NCBI GenBank assembly: GCA_030340625.1
Contig: JAOPHQ010006622.1
Span: 26,873 to 90,872, forward strand
Length of the DNA stretch: 64,000 nt
Reading direction: 5' to 3'
Source: Merluccius polli
Taxonomy: Eukaryota; Chordata; Actinopteri; Gadiformes; Merlucciidae
Every line of letters starts with the position of its first letter. Position 1 is the stretch's first letter. This document shows, piece after piece, positions 1 to 11,735 of the stretch. Under the pieces are notes generated by a model, which had not been told where the DNA came from, did not search any database, and was given only the letters and a program-made list of their open reading frames with translations. The position numbers and the translations under genes were made by a program.

Positions 1-3000
1 AATAAAAGATCGAAAAAAAGACTGATAGAAAAAAGATGGAGAGAATAAAAAATAAAAAAAAAAAATCGAAAAAAGTGGGTTAAAAAAACTCGAAAAAGAG
101 TGATAGAAAAGAAAGATGGAGAGAATAAAAAAAGGGGGCAAAAGAAATTTGGAAAAAAGAGTGATAGAAAAAAAGATGGAGAGAATAAAAAATTGAAAAA
201 AGTGATAGAAAAAAAAATCGAAAAAAAGACGGAGAAAAAAAAAGATGGAGAGAATAAAACATCGAAAATAAGAGTGATAGAAAAAAGATGGAGAGAATAA
301 AAAATCGAAAAAAAGGGGGCAAAAGAAATTTGGAAAAAGAGTGATAGAAAAAAAGATGGAGAGAATAAAAAATTGAAAAAAGTGATAGAAAAAAAAATCG
401 AAAAAAAGACGGAGAAAAAAAAAGATGGAGAGAATAAAACATCGAAAATAAGAGTGATAGAAAAAAGATGGAGAGAATAAAAAATCGAAAAAAAGGGGGC
501 AAAAGAAATTTGGAAAAAAGAGTGATAGAAAAAAAGATGGAGAGAATAAAAAATTGAAAAAAGTGATAGAAAAAAAAATCAAAAAAAAGACGGAGAAAAA
601 AAAGATGGAGAGAATAAAACATCGAAAAAAAGGGGGCAAAAATGTTTAAAAAAAAGAGTGATAGAAAAAAAATGGAGAGAATAAAAGATCGAAAAAAAGA
701 CTGATAGAAAAAAGATGGAGAGAATAAAAAATCGAAAAAGAGTGATAGAAAAAAAATCGAAAAATGATGGAAAGAAAAAAAGTGATGGCAAAAAAAATTC
801 GAAAAAAGTGGGTTAAAAAAACTCGAAAAAGAGTGGTAGAAAAAAAAGATGGAGAGAAAAAAAAATCGAAAAAAAAGTGATAAAAAGATGGAGCAAATAA
901 AATATTGAAAAAAGTGCTACAAAAAGAAATCGAAAAAAGAGGGTAAAAAAAATCGAAAAAACAGTGATAGAAAAAAGATGGAGAGAATAAAAAATCGAAA
1001 AAAAGGGGGCAAAAGAAATTTGGAAAAAAGAGTGATAGAAAAAAAGATGGAGAGAATAAAAAATTGACAAAAGTGATAGAAAAAAGACGGAGAAAAAAAA
1101 AGATGGAGAGAATAAAACATCGAAAATAAGAGTGATAGAAAAAAGATGGAGAGAATAAAAAATCGAAAAAAGGGGGCAAAAGAAATTTGGAAAAAAGAGT
1201 GATAGAAAAAAAGATGGAGAGAATAAAAAATTGAAAAAAGTGATAGAAAAAAAATCGAAAAAAAGACGGAGAAAAAAAAGATGGAGAGAATAAAACATCG
1301 AAAATAAGTGATAGAAAAAAAGATGGAGAGAATAAAAAATCGAAAAAAAGGGGGCAAAAATTTAAAAAAAAAAGAGTGATAGAAAAAATGGAGAGAATAA
1401 AAGATCGAAAAAAAGACTGATAGAAAAAAAATGGAGAGAATAAAAGATCGAAAAAAAGACTGATAGAAAAAAGATGGAGAGAATAAAAAATCAAAAAAGA
1501 GTGATAGAAAAAAAAATCGAAAAAAGTGGGTTAAAAAAACTCGAAAAAGAGTGGTAGAAAAAAAAGATGGAGAGAAAAAAAAATCGAAAATAAGAGTGAT
1601 AGAAAAAAGGATGGAGAGAATAAAAAAATGAAAAAAGTGATAGAAAAAAAAATCGAAAAAAAGACGGAGAAAAAAAGATGGAGAGAATAAAACATCGAAA
1701 ATAAGAGTGATAGAAAAAAAAAATGGAGAGAATAAAAGATCGAAAAAAAGACTGATAGAAAAAAGATGGAGAGAATAAAAAATCAAAAAAAAAAATCAAA
1801 AAAAGATGGAAAGAAAAAAAGTGATAGCAAAAAAAAATTCCAAAAAAGTGGGTTAAAAAAACTCGAAAAAGAGTGATAGAAAAAAAAGATGGAGAGAAAA
1901 AAAAATCGAAAAAAAGTGAAAAAGATGGAGCAAATAAAATATTGAAAGAAAGTGCTACAAAAAGAAATCGTAAAACGAGGGTAAAAAAAATCCAAAAAAC
2001 AGTGATAGAAAAAAGATGGAGAGAATAAAAAAAGGGGGCAAAAGAAATTTGGAAAAAAGAGTGATAGAAAAAAAGATGGAGAGAATAAAAAATTGAAAAA
2101 AGTGATAGAAAAAAAAAATAGAAAAAAGGACGGAGAAAAAAAAGATGGAGAGAATAAAAGATCGAAAAAAAGGGGGCAAAAATTTTAAAAAAAAGTGATA
2201 GAAAAAAAATGGAGAGATAAAAAGATGGAGCAAATAAAATATTGAAAAAAGTGCTACAAAAAGAAATCGAAAAAAGAGGGTAAAAAAAATCGAAAAAACA
2301 GTGATAGAAAAAAGATGGAGAGAATAAAAAATTGAAAAAAGTGATAGAAAAAAGACGGAGAAAAAAAAGATGGAGAATAAAACATCGAAAATAAGAGTGA
2401 TAGAAAAAAGATGGAGAGAATAAAAAATCGAAAAAAGGGGGCAAAAGAAATTTGGAAAAAAGAGTGATAGAAAAAAAGATGGAGAGAATAAAAAATTGAA
2501 AAAAGTGATAGAAAAAAAAAATCGAAAAAAAGACGGAGAAAAAAAAAGATGGAGAGAATAAAACATTGAAAATAAGAGTGATCGAAAAAAAGGGGGCAAA
2601 ATTTAAAAAAAAAAAAGAGTGATAGAAAAAAAATGTAGAGAATAAAAGATCGAAAAAAAGACTGATAGAAAAAAGATGGAGAGAATAAAAAATCAAAAAA
2701 GAGTGATAGAAAAAAAATCGAAAAAAGATGGAAAGAAAAAAAGTGATAGCAAAAAAAATTTCGAAAAAAGTGGGTTAAAAACACTCGAAAGAGTGGTAGA
2801 AAAAAAAGATGGAGAGAAAAAAAAATCGAAAAAAAGTGATAAAAGATGGAGCAAATAAAATATTGAAAAAAGTGCTACAAAAAGAAATCGAAAAAAGAGG
2901 GTAAAAAAAATCGAAAAAACAGTGATAGAAAAAAGATGGAGAGAATAACAAAAGGGGGCAAAAGAAATTTGGAAAAAGAGTGATAGAAAAAAAGATGGAG

Positions 3001-5977
3001 AATAAAAAATTGAAAAAAGTGATAGAAAAAAAAATCGAAAAAAAGACGGAGAAAAAAAAAGATGGAGAGAATAAAACATCGAAAATAAGAGTGATAGAAA
3101 AAAGATGGGAGAGAATAAAAAATCGAAAAAAAGGGGGCAAAAGAAAGTGATAGAAAAAAAGATGGAGAGAATAAAAAATTGCAAAAAGTGATAGAAAAAA
3201 AAAATAGAAAAAAGGACGGAGAAAAAAAAGATGGAGAGAATAAAAGATCGAAAAAAAGGGGGCAAAAATTTAAAAAAAAAGAGTGATAGAAAAAAAATGT
3301 AGAGAATAAAAGATCGAAAAAAAGACTGATAGAAAAAAGATGGAGAGAATAAAAAATCAAAAAAGAGTGATAGAAAAAAAATCGAAAAAAGATGGAAAGA
3401 AAAAAAGTGATAGCAAAAAAAAATTCGAAAAAAGTGGGTTAAAAAAACTCGAAAAAGAGTGGTAGAAAAAAAAGATGGAGAGAAAAAAACATCGAAAATA
3501 AGAGTGATAGAAAAAAGATGGAGAGAATAAAAAATCGAAAAAAAGGGGGCAAAAGAAATTTGGAAAAAAGAGTGATAGAAAAAAAGATGGAGAGAATAAA
3601 AAATTGAAAAAAGTGATAGAAAAAAAAGAATCGAAAAAAAGACGGAGAAAAAAAAGATGGAGAGAATAAAACATCGAAAATAAGAGTGATAGAAAAAAGA
3701 TGGAGAGAATAAAAGATCGAAAAAAAGACTGATAGAAAAAAGATGGAGAGAATAAAAAATCAAAAAAGAGTGATAGAAAAAAAATCGAAAAAAAAGGAAA
3801 GAAAAAAAGTGATAGCAAAAAAAAAATCGAAAAAAGTGGGTTAAAAAAAATCGAAAAAGAGTGGTAGAAAAAAAAGATGGAGAAAAAAAAATCGAAAAAA
3901 AAGTGATAAAAAGATGGAGCAAATAAAATATTGAAAAAAGTGCTATAAAAAAAGACGGAGAAAAAAAAGATGGAGAATAAAACATCGAAAATAAGAGTGA
4001 TAGAAAAAAGATGGAGAATAAAAAATCGAAAACAAAGGGGGCAAAAGAAATTTGGAAAAAAGAGTGATAGAAAAAAAGATGGAGAGAATAAAAAATTGAA
4101 AAAAGTGATAGAAAAAAAAAATCGAAAAAAAGACGGAGAAAAAAAAGATGGGGAGAATAAAACATCGAAAATAAGAGTGATAGAAAAAAAAGATGGAGAG
4201 AATAAAAAATCGAAAAAAAGGGGGCAAAAATTTTAAAAAACAAGTGATAGAAAAAAAATGGAGAGATAAAAAGATGGAGCAAATAAAATATTGAAAAAAG
4301 TGCTACAAAAAGAAATCGAAAAAAGAGGGTAAAAAAAATCGAAAAAAGATGGAGAGAATAAAAAATCGAAAAAATAAAATATTGAAAAAAGTGCTACAAA
4401 AAGAAATCGAAAAAAGAGGGTACAAAAAATTGAAAAAACAGTGATAGAAAAAAGATGGAGAGAATAAAAAATCGAAAAAAGGGGGCAAAAGAAATTTGGA
4501 AAAAAGAGTGATAGAAAAAAAGATGGAGAGAATAAAAAATTGAAAAAAGTGATAGAAAAAAAAATCGAAAAAAAGACGGAGAAAAAAAAAATGAGAGAAT
4601 AAAACATCGAAAATAAGAGTGATAGAAAAAAAAGATGGAGAGAATAAAAAATCGAAAAAAAGGGGGCAAAATTTAAAAAAAAAAAGAGTGATAGAAAAAA
4701 AATGTAGAGAATAAAAGATCGAAAAAAAGACTGATAGAAAAAAGAGTGATAGAAAAAAATTCGAAAAAAGATGGAAAGAAAAAAAGTGATAGCAAAAAAA
4801 AATTCGAAAAAAGTGGTTTAAAAAAACTCGAAAAAGAGTGGTAGAAAAAAAAGATGGAGAAAAAATAATCGAAAAAAGTGATAAAAAGATGGAGCAAATA
4901 AAATATTGAAAAAAGTGCTACAAAAAGAAATCGAAAAAAGAGGGTAAAAAAAATCGAAAAAAGAAAAAAGATGGAGAGAATAAAAAATCGAAAAAAGGGG
5001 GCAAAAGAAATTTGGAAAAAAGTGATAGAAAAAAAGATGGAGAGAATAAAACATTGAAAAAAGTGATAGAAAAAAAATCGAAAAAAAAAGGAAAGAAAAA
5101 AAGTGATAGCAAAAAAGAGTGGTAGAAAAAAAAGATGGAGAAAAAAAAAATCGAAAAAAAAGTGATAAAAAGATGGAGCAAATAAAATATTGAAAAAAGT
5201 GCTACAAAAAAAGACGGAGAAAAAAAAGATGGAGAGAATAAAACATCGAAAATAAGAGTGATAGAAAAAAGATGGAGAGAATAAAAAATCGGAAAAAAGG
5301 GGGCAAAAGAAATTTGGAAAAAAGAGTGATAGAAAAAAAGATGGAGAGAATAAAAAATTGAAAAAAGTGATAGAAAAAAAATCGAAAAAAGATGGAAAGA
5401 AAAAAAGTGATAGCAAAAAAAAATCGAAAAAAGTGGGTTAAAAAAACTCGAAAAAGAGTGGTAGAAAAAAAAGATGGAGAGAAAAAAAAATCGAAAAAAA
5501 AGTGATAAGATGGAGCAAATAAAATATTGAAAAAAGTGCTACAAAAAGAAATCGAAAAAAGAGGGTAAAAAAAATCGAAAAAACTGATAGAAAAAAGATG
5601 GAGAGAATAAAAAATCGAAAAAAGGGGGCAAAAGAAATTTGGAAAAAAGATGGAGAATAAAAAACTGAAAAAAGTGATAGAAAAAAAAATCGAAAAAAAG
5701 ACGGAGAAAAAAAAAGTTGGAGAATAAAACATCGAAAATAAGAGTGATAGAAAAAAAAGATGGAGAGAATAAAAAATCGAAAAAAAGGGGGCAAAAGAAA
5801 TTTGGAAAAAAGAGTGATAGAAAAAAAAAAACGAAAAAAAGACAGAGAAAAAAAGATGGAGAGAATAAAACATCGAAAATAAGAGTGATAGAAAAAAAAG
5901 ATGGAGAGAAAAAAAAATCGAAAAAAAAGTGATAAAAAGATGGAGCAAATAAAATATTGAAAAAAGTGCTACAAAAA
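1..5977. repeat. A/G-rich satellite array
   Basis: The array is built from short modules of roughly 40-70 bp. Most contain GATGGAGAGAATAAAA, a run of A, GTGATAGAAAAAA, or AAAGGGGGCAAAAG. Rarer modules (GTGGGTTAAAAAAACTCG, GATGGAGCAAATAAAATATT, GTGCTACAAAAAGAAATCG) recur irregularly. GTGCTAC occurs near 914, 1952, 2251, 2872, 4300, 4391, 4914, 5200, 5537 and 5965, which suggests a loose higher-order repeat. The plus strand is very poor in pyrimidines. Long Phe/Ser/Leu-rich open frames on the minus strand are a by-product of this composition, not genes. The family is not one I recognise. Confidence 0.9.
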
Positions 5978-5984
5978 GACAATG

Positions 5985-6015
5985 TGACGTCATGGGAGCA
6001 CGGTAACTATTTATA
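5985..6015 (+). promoter_or_regulatory. CRE plus TATA-like motif, macrosatellite unit 1
   Basis: A perfect CRE palindrome TGACGTCA lies at 5985-5992 and TATTTATA at 6008-6015. Read on the plus strand, the CRE is about 16 bp upstream of the TATA-like box, a common promoter order. On the minus strand the same site reads TATAAATAG and would point toward the satellite. Activity is inference only. Confidence 0.35.
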
Positions 6016-6644
6016 CTCGCGCTGGTGGCCGCGACAGTAGTTGCAGTCTTCTCCTGAACAGAGGTGGCGCCACTTGAGGAAAGGCAACCAACTTTGCTAT
6101 TTCTACGCAGTAGAAGAAGAGATATGCTAATACTGGCACATGGAGTTAAGGTTTAGTTCACCGGGATGTCTCTCACTATACAGCATTATGTCTATTGCTT
6201 TACATTGCTATTATTCTACATCACTGCCACACCTGGTCAGCCATCAACAGTCCAGTGTATGGCAGCAGTTCTCATATGAATAGTGTTTGTAAGCCATCCA
6301 TCTTAATAACTTAGTGATTATCTTATATACTTTTATTTTATAACTTAATGCCGCTTTGAGATAGTTTTTCAGCCACATAATTCCACTGTCTTTGACCACA
6401 ACAACAGTAGACAGCACTTTCGTAAAACCACGGTTCATTAGCGAAAAAATATAGGCCTACACCACACAATAAAATAGAACATATAAAGGAAGAAGCCTTT
6501 AGCAATAAGGCGCATTAAAATGTTCCTTCGAACTCGTCCGTGTTTATGTTTCCGCTTTGTCGCGCGCCGCTGAAAACAAAAGAGGTGCACAACACGGCGC
6601 GAACGGGCCAAAATCCTGTCGCGCCGGCGAGATCGACGTCATTT

Positions 6645-7178
6645 TGACGTCGCAATGTCGCGCGACAGCTTGGGAACGGCGAGTATACTGCGGCCTTAAT
6701 TCCAAACCGAAAAGACGGAAAATAGGCAAAAGCAGTAAGCCGCCTATTGGTGTGCTTTGCTGGGGTAAGTGTAAGCCGCCTATGGGTGTGCTTTGCTGGG
6801 GTAAGTGTGGGTTGTGTAGTTGTGTGAAAACGGAAAATAGGCACGAGCACAACCTAATTCCAAACCGGAAAAACGGAAAATAGGCAAAAGCCGTAAGCCG
6901 CCTATGGGTGTGCTTTGCTGGGGTAAGTGTAAGCCGCCTATGGGTGTGCTTTGCTGGGGTAAGTGTAAGCCGCCTATGGGTGTGCTTTGCTGGGGTAAGT
7001 GTAGGTTGTGTAGTTGTGTGAAAACGGAAAATAGGCACGAGCACAACCTAATTCCAAACCGGAAAAACGGAAAATAGGCAAAAGCCGTAAGCCGCCTATG
7101 GGTGTGCTTTGCTGGGGTAAGTGTAAAGGCCGCAGTATACTCGCCGTTCCCAAGCTGTCGCGCGACAATGTGACGTCA
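6645..7178. mobile_element. TIR-bounded MITE-like segment, macrosatellite unit 1
   Basis: Inverted repeats of 53 bp at 6645-6697 and 7126-7178 match at about 51 positions. Each carries TGACGTC(A/G), the perfect 12-bp palindrome TGTCGCGCGACA, and AACGGCGAGTATACTGCGGC. The 428 bp between them are 36-bp tandem copies and a spacer with GAAAATAGGCA. Such ends suggest a non-autonomous DNA transposon that was later tandemly amplified. I cannot assign a superfamily, and no target-site duplication is distinguishable inside the array. There is no coding capacity. Confidence 0.6.
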
Positions 7179-7201
7179 CGGGAGCACGGTAACTATTTAT
7201 A
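7171..7201 (+). promoter_or_regulatory. CRE plus TATA-like motif, macrosatellite unit 2
   Basis: TGACGTCA lies at 7171-7178 and TATTTATA at 7194-7201, with the same spacing as in units 1 and 3. Confidence 0.35.
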
Positions 7202-7829
7202 CTCGCGCTGGTGGCCGCGACAGTAGTTGCAGTCTTCTCCTGAACAGAGGTGGCGCCACTTGAGGAAAGGCGACCAACTTTGCTATTTCTACGCAGTAGA
7301 AGAAGAGATATGCTAATACTGGCACATGGAGTTAAGGTTTAGTTCACCGGGATGTCTCTCACTATACAGCATTATGTCTATTGCTTTACATTGCTATTAT
7401 TCTACATCACTGCCACACCTGGTCAGCCATCAACAGTCCAGTGTATGGCAGCAGTTCTCATATGAATAGTGTTTGTAAGCATCCATCTTAATAACTTAGT
7501 GATTATCTTATATACTTTTATTTTATAACTTAATGCCGCTTTGAGATAGTTTTTCAGCCACGTAATTCCACTGTCTTTGACCACAACAACAGTAGACAGC
7601 ACTTTCGTAAAACCACGGTTCATTAGCGAAAAAATATAGGCCTACACCACACAATAAAATAGAACATATAAAGGAAGAAGCCTTTAGCAATAAGGTGCAT
7701 TAAAATGTTCCTTCGAACTCGTCCGTGTTTATGTTTCCGCTTTGTCGCGCGCCGCTGAAAACAAAAGAGGTGCGCGACACGGCGCGAACGGGCCAAAATC
7801 CTGTCGCGCCGGCGAGATCGACGTCATTT

Positions 7830-8205
7830 TGACGTCACAATGTCGCGCGACAGCTTGGGAACGGCGAGTATACTGCGGCCTTAATTCCAAACCGAAAAGA
7901 CGGAAAATAGGCAAAAGCAGTAAGCCGCCTATGGGTGTGCTTTGCTGGGGTAAGTGTAAGCCGCCTATGGGTGTGCTTTGCTGGGGTAAGTGTAAGCCGC
8001 CTATGGGTGTGCTTTGCTGGGGTAAGTGTAGGTTGTGTAGTTGTGTGAAAACGGAAAATAGGCACGAGCACAACCTAATTCCAAACCGGAAAAACGGAAA
8101 ATAGGCAAAAGCCGTAAGCCGCCTATGGGTGTGCTTTGCTGGGGTAAGTGTAAAGGCCGCAGTATACTCGCCGTTCCCAAGCTGTCGCGTGACAATGTGA
8201 CGTCA
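7830..8205. mobile_element. TIR-bounded MITE-like segment, macrosatellite unit 2
   Basis: This has the same 53-bp inverted ends as the unit 1 segment (7830-7882 and 8153-8205), but with fewer internal 36-bp copies, so it spans only 376 bp. The right end reads CGCGTGACA where unit 1 has CGCGCGACA, a single change within the 12-bp palindrome. Confidence 0.6.
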
Positions 8206-8228
8206 TGGGAGCACGGTAACTATTTATA
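8198..8228 (+). promoter_or_regulatory. CRE plus TATA-like motif, macrosatellite unit 3
   Basis: TGACGTCA lies at 8198-8205 and TATTTATA at 8221-8228. The pair and its spacing are conserved in all three units and their mirror copies. Confidence 0.35.
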
Positions 8229-8857
8229 CTCGCGCTGGTGGCCGCGACAGTAGTTGCAGTCTTCTCCTGAACAGAGGTGGCGCCACTTGAGGAAAGGCAA
8301 CCAACTTTGCTATTTCTACGCAGTAGAAGAAGAGATATGCTAATACTGGCACATGGAGTTAAGGTTTAGTTCACCGGGATGTCTCTCACTATACAGCATT
8401 ATGTCTATTGCTTTACATTGCTATTATTCTACATCACTGCCACACCTGGTCAGCCATCAACAGTCCAGTGTATGGCAGCAGTTCTCATATGAATAGTGTT
8501 TGTAAGCCATCCATCTTAATAACTTAGTGATTATCTTATATACTTTTATTTTATAACTTAATGCCGCTTTGAGATAGTTTTTCAGCCACGTAATTCCACT
8601 GTCTTTGACCACAACAACAGTAGACAGCACTTTCGTAAAACCACGGTTCATTAGCGAAAAAATATAGGCCTACACCACACAATAAAATAGAACATATAAA
8701 GGAAGAAGCCTTTAGCAATAAGGCGCATTAAAATGTTCCTTCAAACTCGTCCGTGTTTATGTTTCCGCTTTGTCGCGCGCCGCTGAAAACAAAAGAGGTG
8801 CACGACACGGCGCGAACGGGCCAAAATCCTGTCGCGCCGGCGAGATCGACGTCATTT

Positions 8858-9437
8858 TGACGTCACAATGTCGCGCGACAGCTTGGGAACGGCGAGTATA
8901 CTGCGGCCTTAAGCCGCCTATGGGTGTGCTTTGCTGGGGTAAGTGTAAGCCGCCTATGGGTGTGCTTTGCTGGGGTAAGGGTAAGCCGCCTATGGGTGTG
9001 CTTTGATGGGATAAGTGTAAGCCGCCTATGTGTGTGCTTTGCTGGGGTCAGTGTAAGGCAAGCACGAGCACAAACTAATTCCAAACCGAGAAAACGGAAA
9101 ATTGGCACAAGCACAACCTAATTCCAAATTGAGAAAACGGAAAATAGGCACAAGCGCAAACTAATTCCAAACCGAGAAAACGGAAAATAGGCACAAGCGC
9201 AACCTAATTCTAAACCGAGAAAACGAAATATAGGCACAAGCGCAACCTAATTCAAAACGGAAAAAAGGCACGAGCGCAATCTAATTCCAAACCGAGAAAA
9301 CGGAAAATATGCACAAGCGCAACCTAATTCTAAACCGAGAAAACGGAATATAGGCACGAGCACAACCTAATTCCAAACCGAAAAAACGGAAAATAGACAA
9401 AAGCAGTAAGCCGCCTATGGGTGTGCTTTGCTGGGGT
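8858..9437. mobile_element. MITE-like segment lacking its right end, macrosatellite unit 3
   Basis: The left inverted repeat starts at 8858 and is followed by four 36-bp copies (about 8911-9055). The sequence then changes to an array of a 40-odd-bp repeat and never reaches a right inverted repeat. The array ends with one more 36-bp copy just before an A-rich run. This is the inner boundary of the macrosatellite. Confidence 0.5.
9061..9400. repeat. Minisatellite with a unit of about 40-46 bp
   Basis: About seven or eight degenerate copies contain AACCTAATTCCAAACCGAG, AAAACGGAAAATAGGCAC and AAGCGC. Copies differ by small substitutions such as GGAATATAGG for GGAAAATAGG. The same motif occurs singly inside the macrosatellite units, so this is probably an expansion of that component. 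Confidence 0.8.
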
Positions 9438-9811
9438 AAAAAACAAAAAAAAAAAAAAACACCTGGCTGTCCGATGTGCTAGCGCCCCCGTTGCCAATTG
9501 TCAGAGTATGCCAAAACATGTGCGGACAGAATGGTCTGTTATTTTTTTTTAAAGGTGAGTCTTTTGTGTTTGGTTTTCAGCTTTGTGGTCACAGTGACGA
9601 TGAGTAACCCATGTCGCTATGCTTAAACTCTGTGGGTTGAGGAGATGGAACTTTTTTACAAACTTATATAGATGTGCAGGTTTTTTCAGTCACTCATTGC
9701 GTTTTTAACACCCTAAACCTATTGCTCTATGCACGTTGAGGGCTGTATACTTTTACTTACCTTTGTAGTTAGTAACACTGATCCTAGCAGAGTAAAAAGC
9801 TATTGCTGTTG
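9438..9811. other. Intervening sequence, no gene seen
   Basis: An A-rich run (9438-9459) is followed by about 350 bp of unremarkable sequence leading to the solo LTR. I see no reading frame or RNA motif. Confidence 0.6.
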
Positions 9812-9815
9812 AGTC

Positions 9816-10545
9816 TGTTGTTAAAAACAAAACGACGGACGATGGTAAAGAGAGAAGAGGCCGGTACAACGAAGGAGGTTTCACCTATGTGTCTGGATTT
9901 ATTTAACAATTTAGTAGAATTACAAAGTACACCATCTGATCAAAATGAGCACAGAGTGTGAGTGGCACTTAGCCGTTTGGTACCAAAAGTTCAAGAGAGA
10001 ACTGAGACACCTCTGCACAGAGCCTGTCTCCGGAAAAGCACGCGGAGGGGGGGGACAGGGCCTTCTTCTTATAGCCAGGGGTCCACCCAGCCAGATTCAA
10101 GCCCCCCTCCCCCGGCTGGTTTCTGTCATGAGATGTATGTTCCCCATTGGCCCTCCAGAGAGTGGCCGTGGGAGTAGTTCCTTATGGCGAGGGTGCCGTT
10201 ATCGTAAGGGCCGTCATGTTTCAGTTCTGGGTTTCTCGGGGTGATACAGAGTTCAGTGCCAGTCTGGCCTCGGTCCTGGGTTATCCAGGGTGAGGTATAG
10301 GTCAGTGACAGTTCTCAGTTCATTGTTTAGCTTTCGGATCCATAGTCTGGGTCATTCGGGACAGTTAGTTTGTACACATTGTGTGCACAGTTTAGGTTGG
10401 CAACCAACAGCTTTTCAGGGGTCAGGGGTCAATCAGCAATAAACACCTGTTCACTTTGGGAGTACAGTCTGGGTTGTCAAAACAGCAGAGTACAGTCTGG
10501 GTCGTCAAAACAACAACCTGTTAGGGGGTCAATTTTTCAACAACA
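9816..10545 (-). mobile_element. Solo LTR, 730 bp
   Basis: On the minus strand it begins TGTTGTT and ends AACAACA, a 7-bp terminal inverted repeat. It is flanked by a 4-bp direct repeat, AGTC (9812-9815 and 10546-10549). On the same strand there is a TATAAG box and, about 170 bp downstream, an AATAAA signal, the order expected across U3-R of an LTR. No internal region is attached, so it is a recombination remnant. The 4-bp duplication fits retroviral and some gypsy integrases. It is unrelated to the other LTRs here. Frames within it (for example from 9945) are incidental. Confidence 0.8.
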
Positions 10546-10640
10546 AGTCCACACATTTTTCTGGCTAAACTGCCCTCTAAGAAGGGTAAGAACAGAGGTA
10601 AAATCAATTTGAAAATTATTTGAACAGACACCTAATTGAA

Positions 10641-10937
10641 CATCCATCCATCCATTCATTCTCTACCGCTACCGCTGTTGAGGCCGAGGGGGATTGGAGC
10701 CTATCCCAGCATCTTTCGGGCAAGTACACAAGTAATTGTAAGTTGCCAGTTCATCACAGGGCAACATACAGACAGACACACACACTCACTCACACTTATG
10801 GACACTTTAGAGTTGCCAATTAACCTATCCCTTCATGCATGTCTTTGGGCGGTGGGAGGAAGCCGGAGTACCTGGAGAGAACCCATGCAGACATGGGGAG
10901 AACATGCAAACTCCACACAGAAAGATCCAGGAGAATC
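10641..10937 (+). repeat. Non-LTR-type interspersed repeat common in fish
   Basis: It starts with CATCCATCCATCCATTCATT and continues with GGAGCCTATCCCAGC, CCAATTAACCTA, GGAGGAAGCCGGAGTACC and AACATGCAAACTCCACACAG. These phrases recur in very many teleost interspersed repeats that I know as retroposon 3' ends or SINE-like units. The exact family is uncertain. A second, inverted member lies at 24716-24982. Confidence 0.75.
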
Positions 10938-11190
10938 AGAGAATTGTGAGAATTTTTTTTAAGTTAATGGAACATCTTCCTCTACTGCTGTCCACTGTGA
11001 TCGACTGTTCAGCTGACAGCAGCCTGGCAGGAGAAATGCTTTGTAGTATACTTTTTTAATTGAACTATGAGCAGGATACTCACTTTCTGACCAAATGCAA
11101 AATTTAAAATTTTGGCATCACCAATAACAAAGAAAGGCAACTAACAAATATTAAAAATCATGTTGAACAGCCAGATCCAGTTCAACTGAC

Positions 11191-11723
11191 TGTCACAGTC
11201 TGCTTATGTTTGCACAAGGGGAGTTTTTTGGTGTGTGTGTTTTTCCCCTGTGTTGTGTGTTGCCCCTGGTGGGCCTTTTCTTCCTCACAGGTTTTGGTTG
11301 TGGGCAGGCGCGGGGCGTGGCTTTGGAACTCGCAATCATGGGACACACCTGCTCCCAATTGGGATCCTTTTATAAGGCTGGGGCAAACGTGCCTCCAGCG
11401 CCAGAGTATTCCGTCACACACGGTACTAGTGTCTCGCCTTAAGCTTTGCTAATCGCATTCTGTTTTTGCTCCTTTTCGTGTTTTTTCCCCGTTGGATTCT
11501 TACCGTGTACTACCCTCTTCCCCAGACCTCAATCTCTCACCTGGGAGCGGTTCTCATCCTCGGAGTCTCCAGCAATCCACCTACCTTGCCTACCCGCTTC
11601 TGCTTCAACCTTCATCGCGTTTTTGTTTCGCTAATGTGATTCCACAATAAAACCGTGTTCTACCTGCCCACCCTTTGTCTTCCGCGTCTGGGATCCAGAA
11701 ACCATATGGCATAACACTTAAGA
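11191..11723 (+). repeat. Gypsy-1 5' LTR
   Basis: It begins TGTCACAGTCTGC, has TATAAG at 11371-11376 and AATAAA at 11646-11651, and ends near TTAAGA, where the 3' LTR reads TTAACA. The two LTRs are equal in length and nearly identical, pointing to a fairly recent insertion. No clear tRNA primer site follows: gag begins only 12 bp downstream. Confidence 0.9.
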
Positions 11724-11735
11724 GAATACGCCATT

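Larger units (their letters stand above)
5978..9437. repeat. Macrosatellite, three tandem units of about 1.0-1.2 kb
   Basis: Units begin with GACAATGTGACGTCA at 5978, 7164 and 8191, giving periods of 1186 and 1027 bp. Each unit has a near-constant unique-looking half of about 650 bp and a variable half made of a 36-bp tandem repeat (core GTAAGCCGCCTATGGGTGTG) plus pieces of a 40-odd-bp repeat containing ACGGAAAATAGGCA. The length differences come from the number of 36-bp copies. A roughly 64-codon minus-strand frame starting MNRGFTKVLSTVVVVK recurs in each unit, but an indel changes its C-terminus between copies, so I do not call it a gene. Confidence 0.88.

Noticed and set aside
80..5993. 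Many long minus-strand frames rich in Phe, Ser, Leu and Ile in the satellite
   Set aside because: They come from T-rich low-complexity sequence, occur in all three frames, and change frame with every module indel.
6244..6438. Conserved 64-codon frame starting MNRGFTKVLSTVVVVK in each macrosatellite unit
   Set aside because: Conservation is explained by recent tandem and palindromic duplication. A one-base indel changes the C-terminus between units and there is no recognisable domain.
5978..9437. Macrosatellite as a ribosomal DNA intergenic spacer
   Set aside because: Tandem enhancer-like repeats invite the idea, but no 18S, 5.8S or 28S sequence is anywhere in the window.
11396..11735. Self-priming in Gypsy-1, as known for some chromoviruses
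   Set aside because: Only about six bases (GAATAC against GTATTC) pair between the region after the LTR and the likely RNA start. This is too short to separate from chance.
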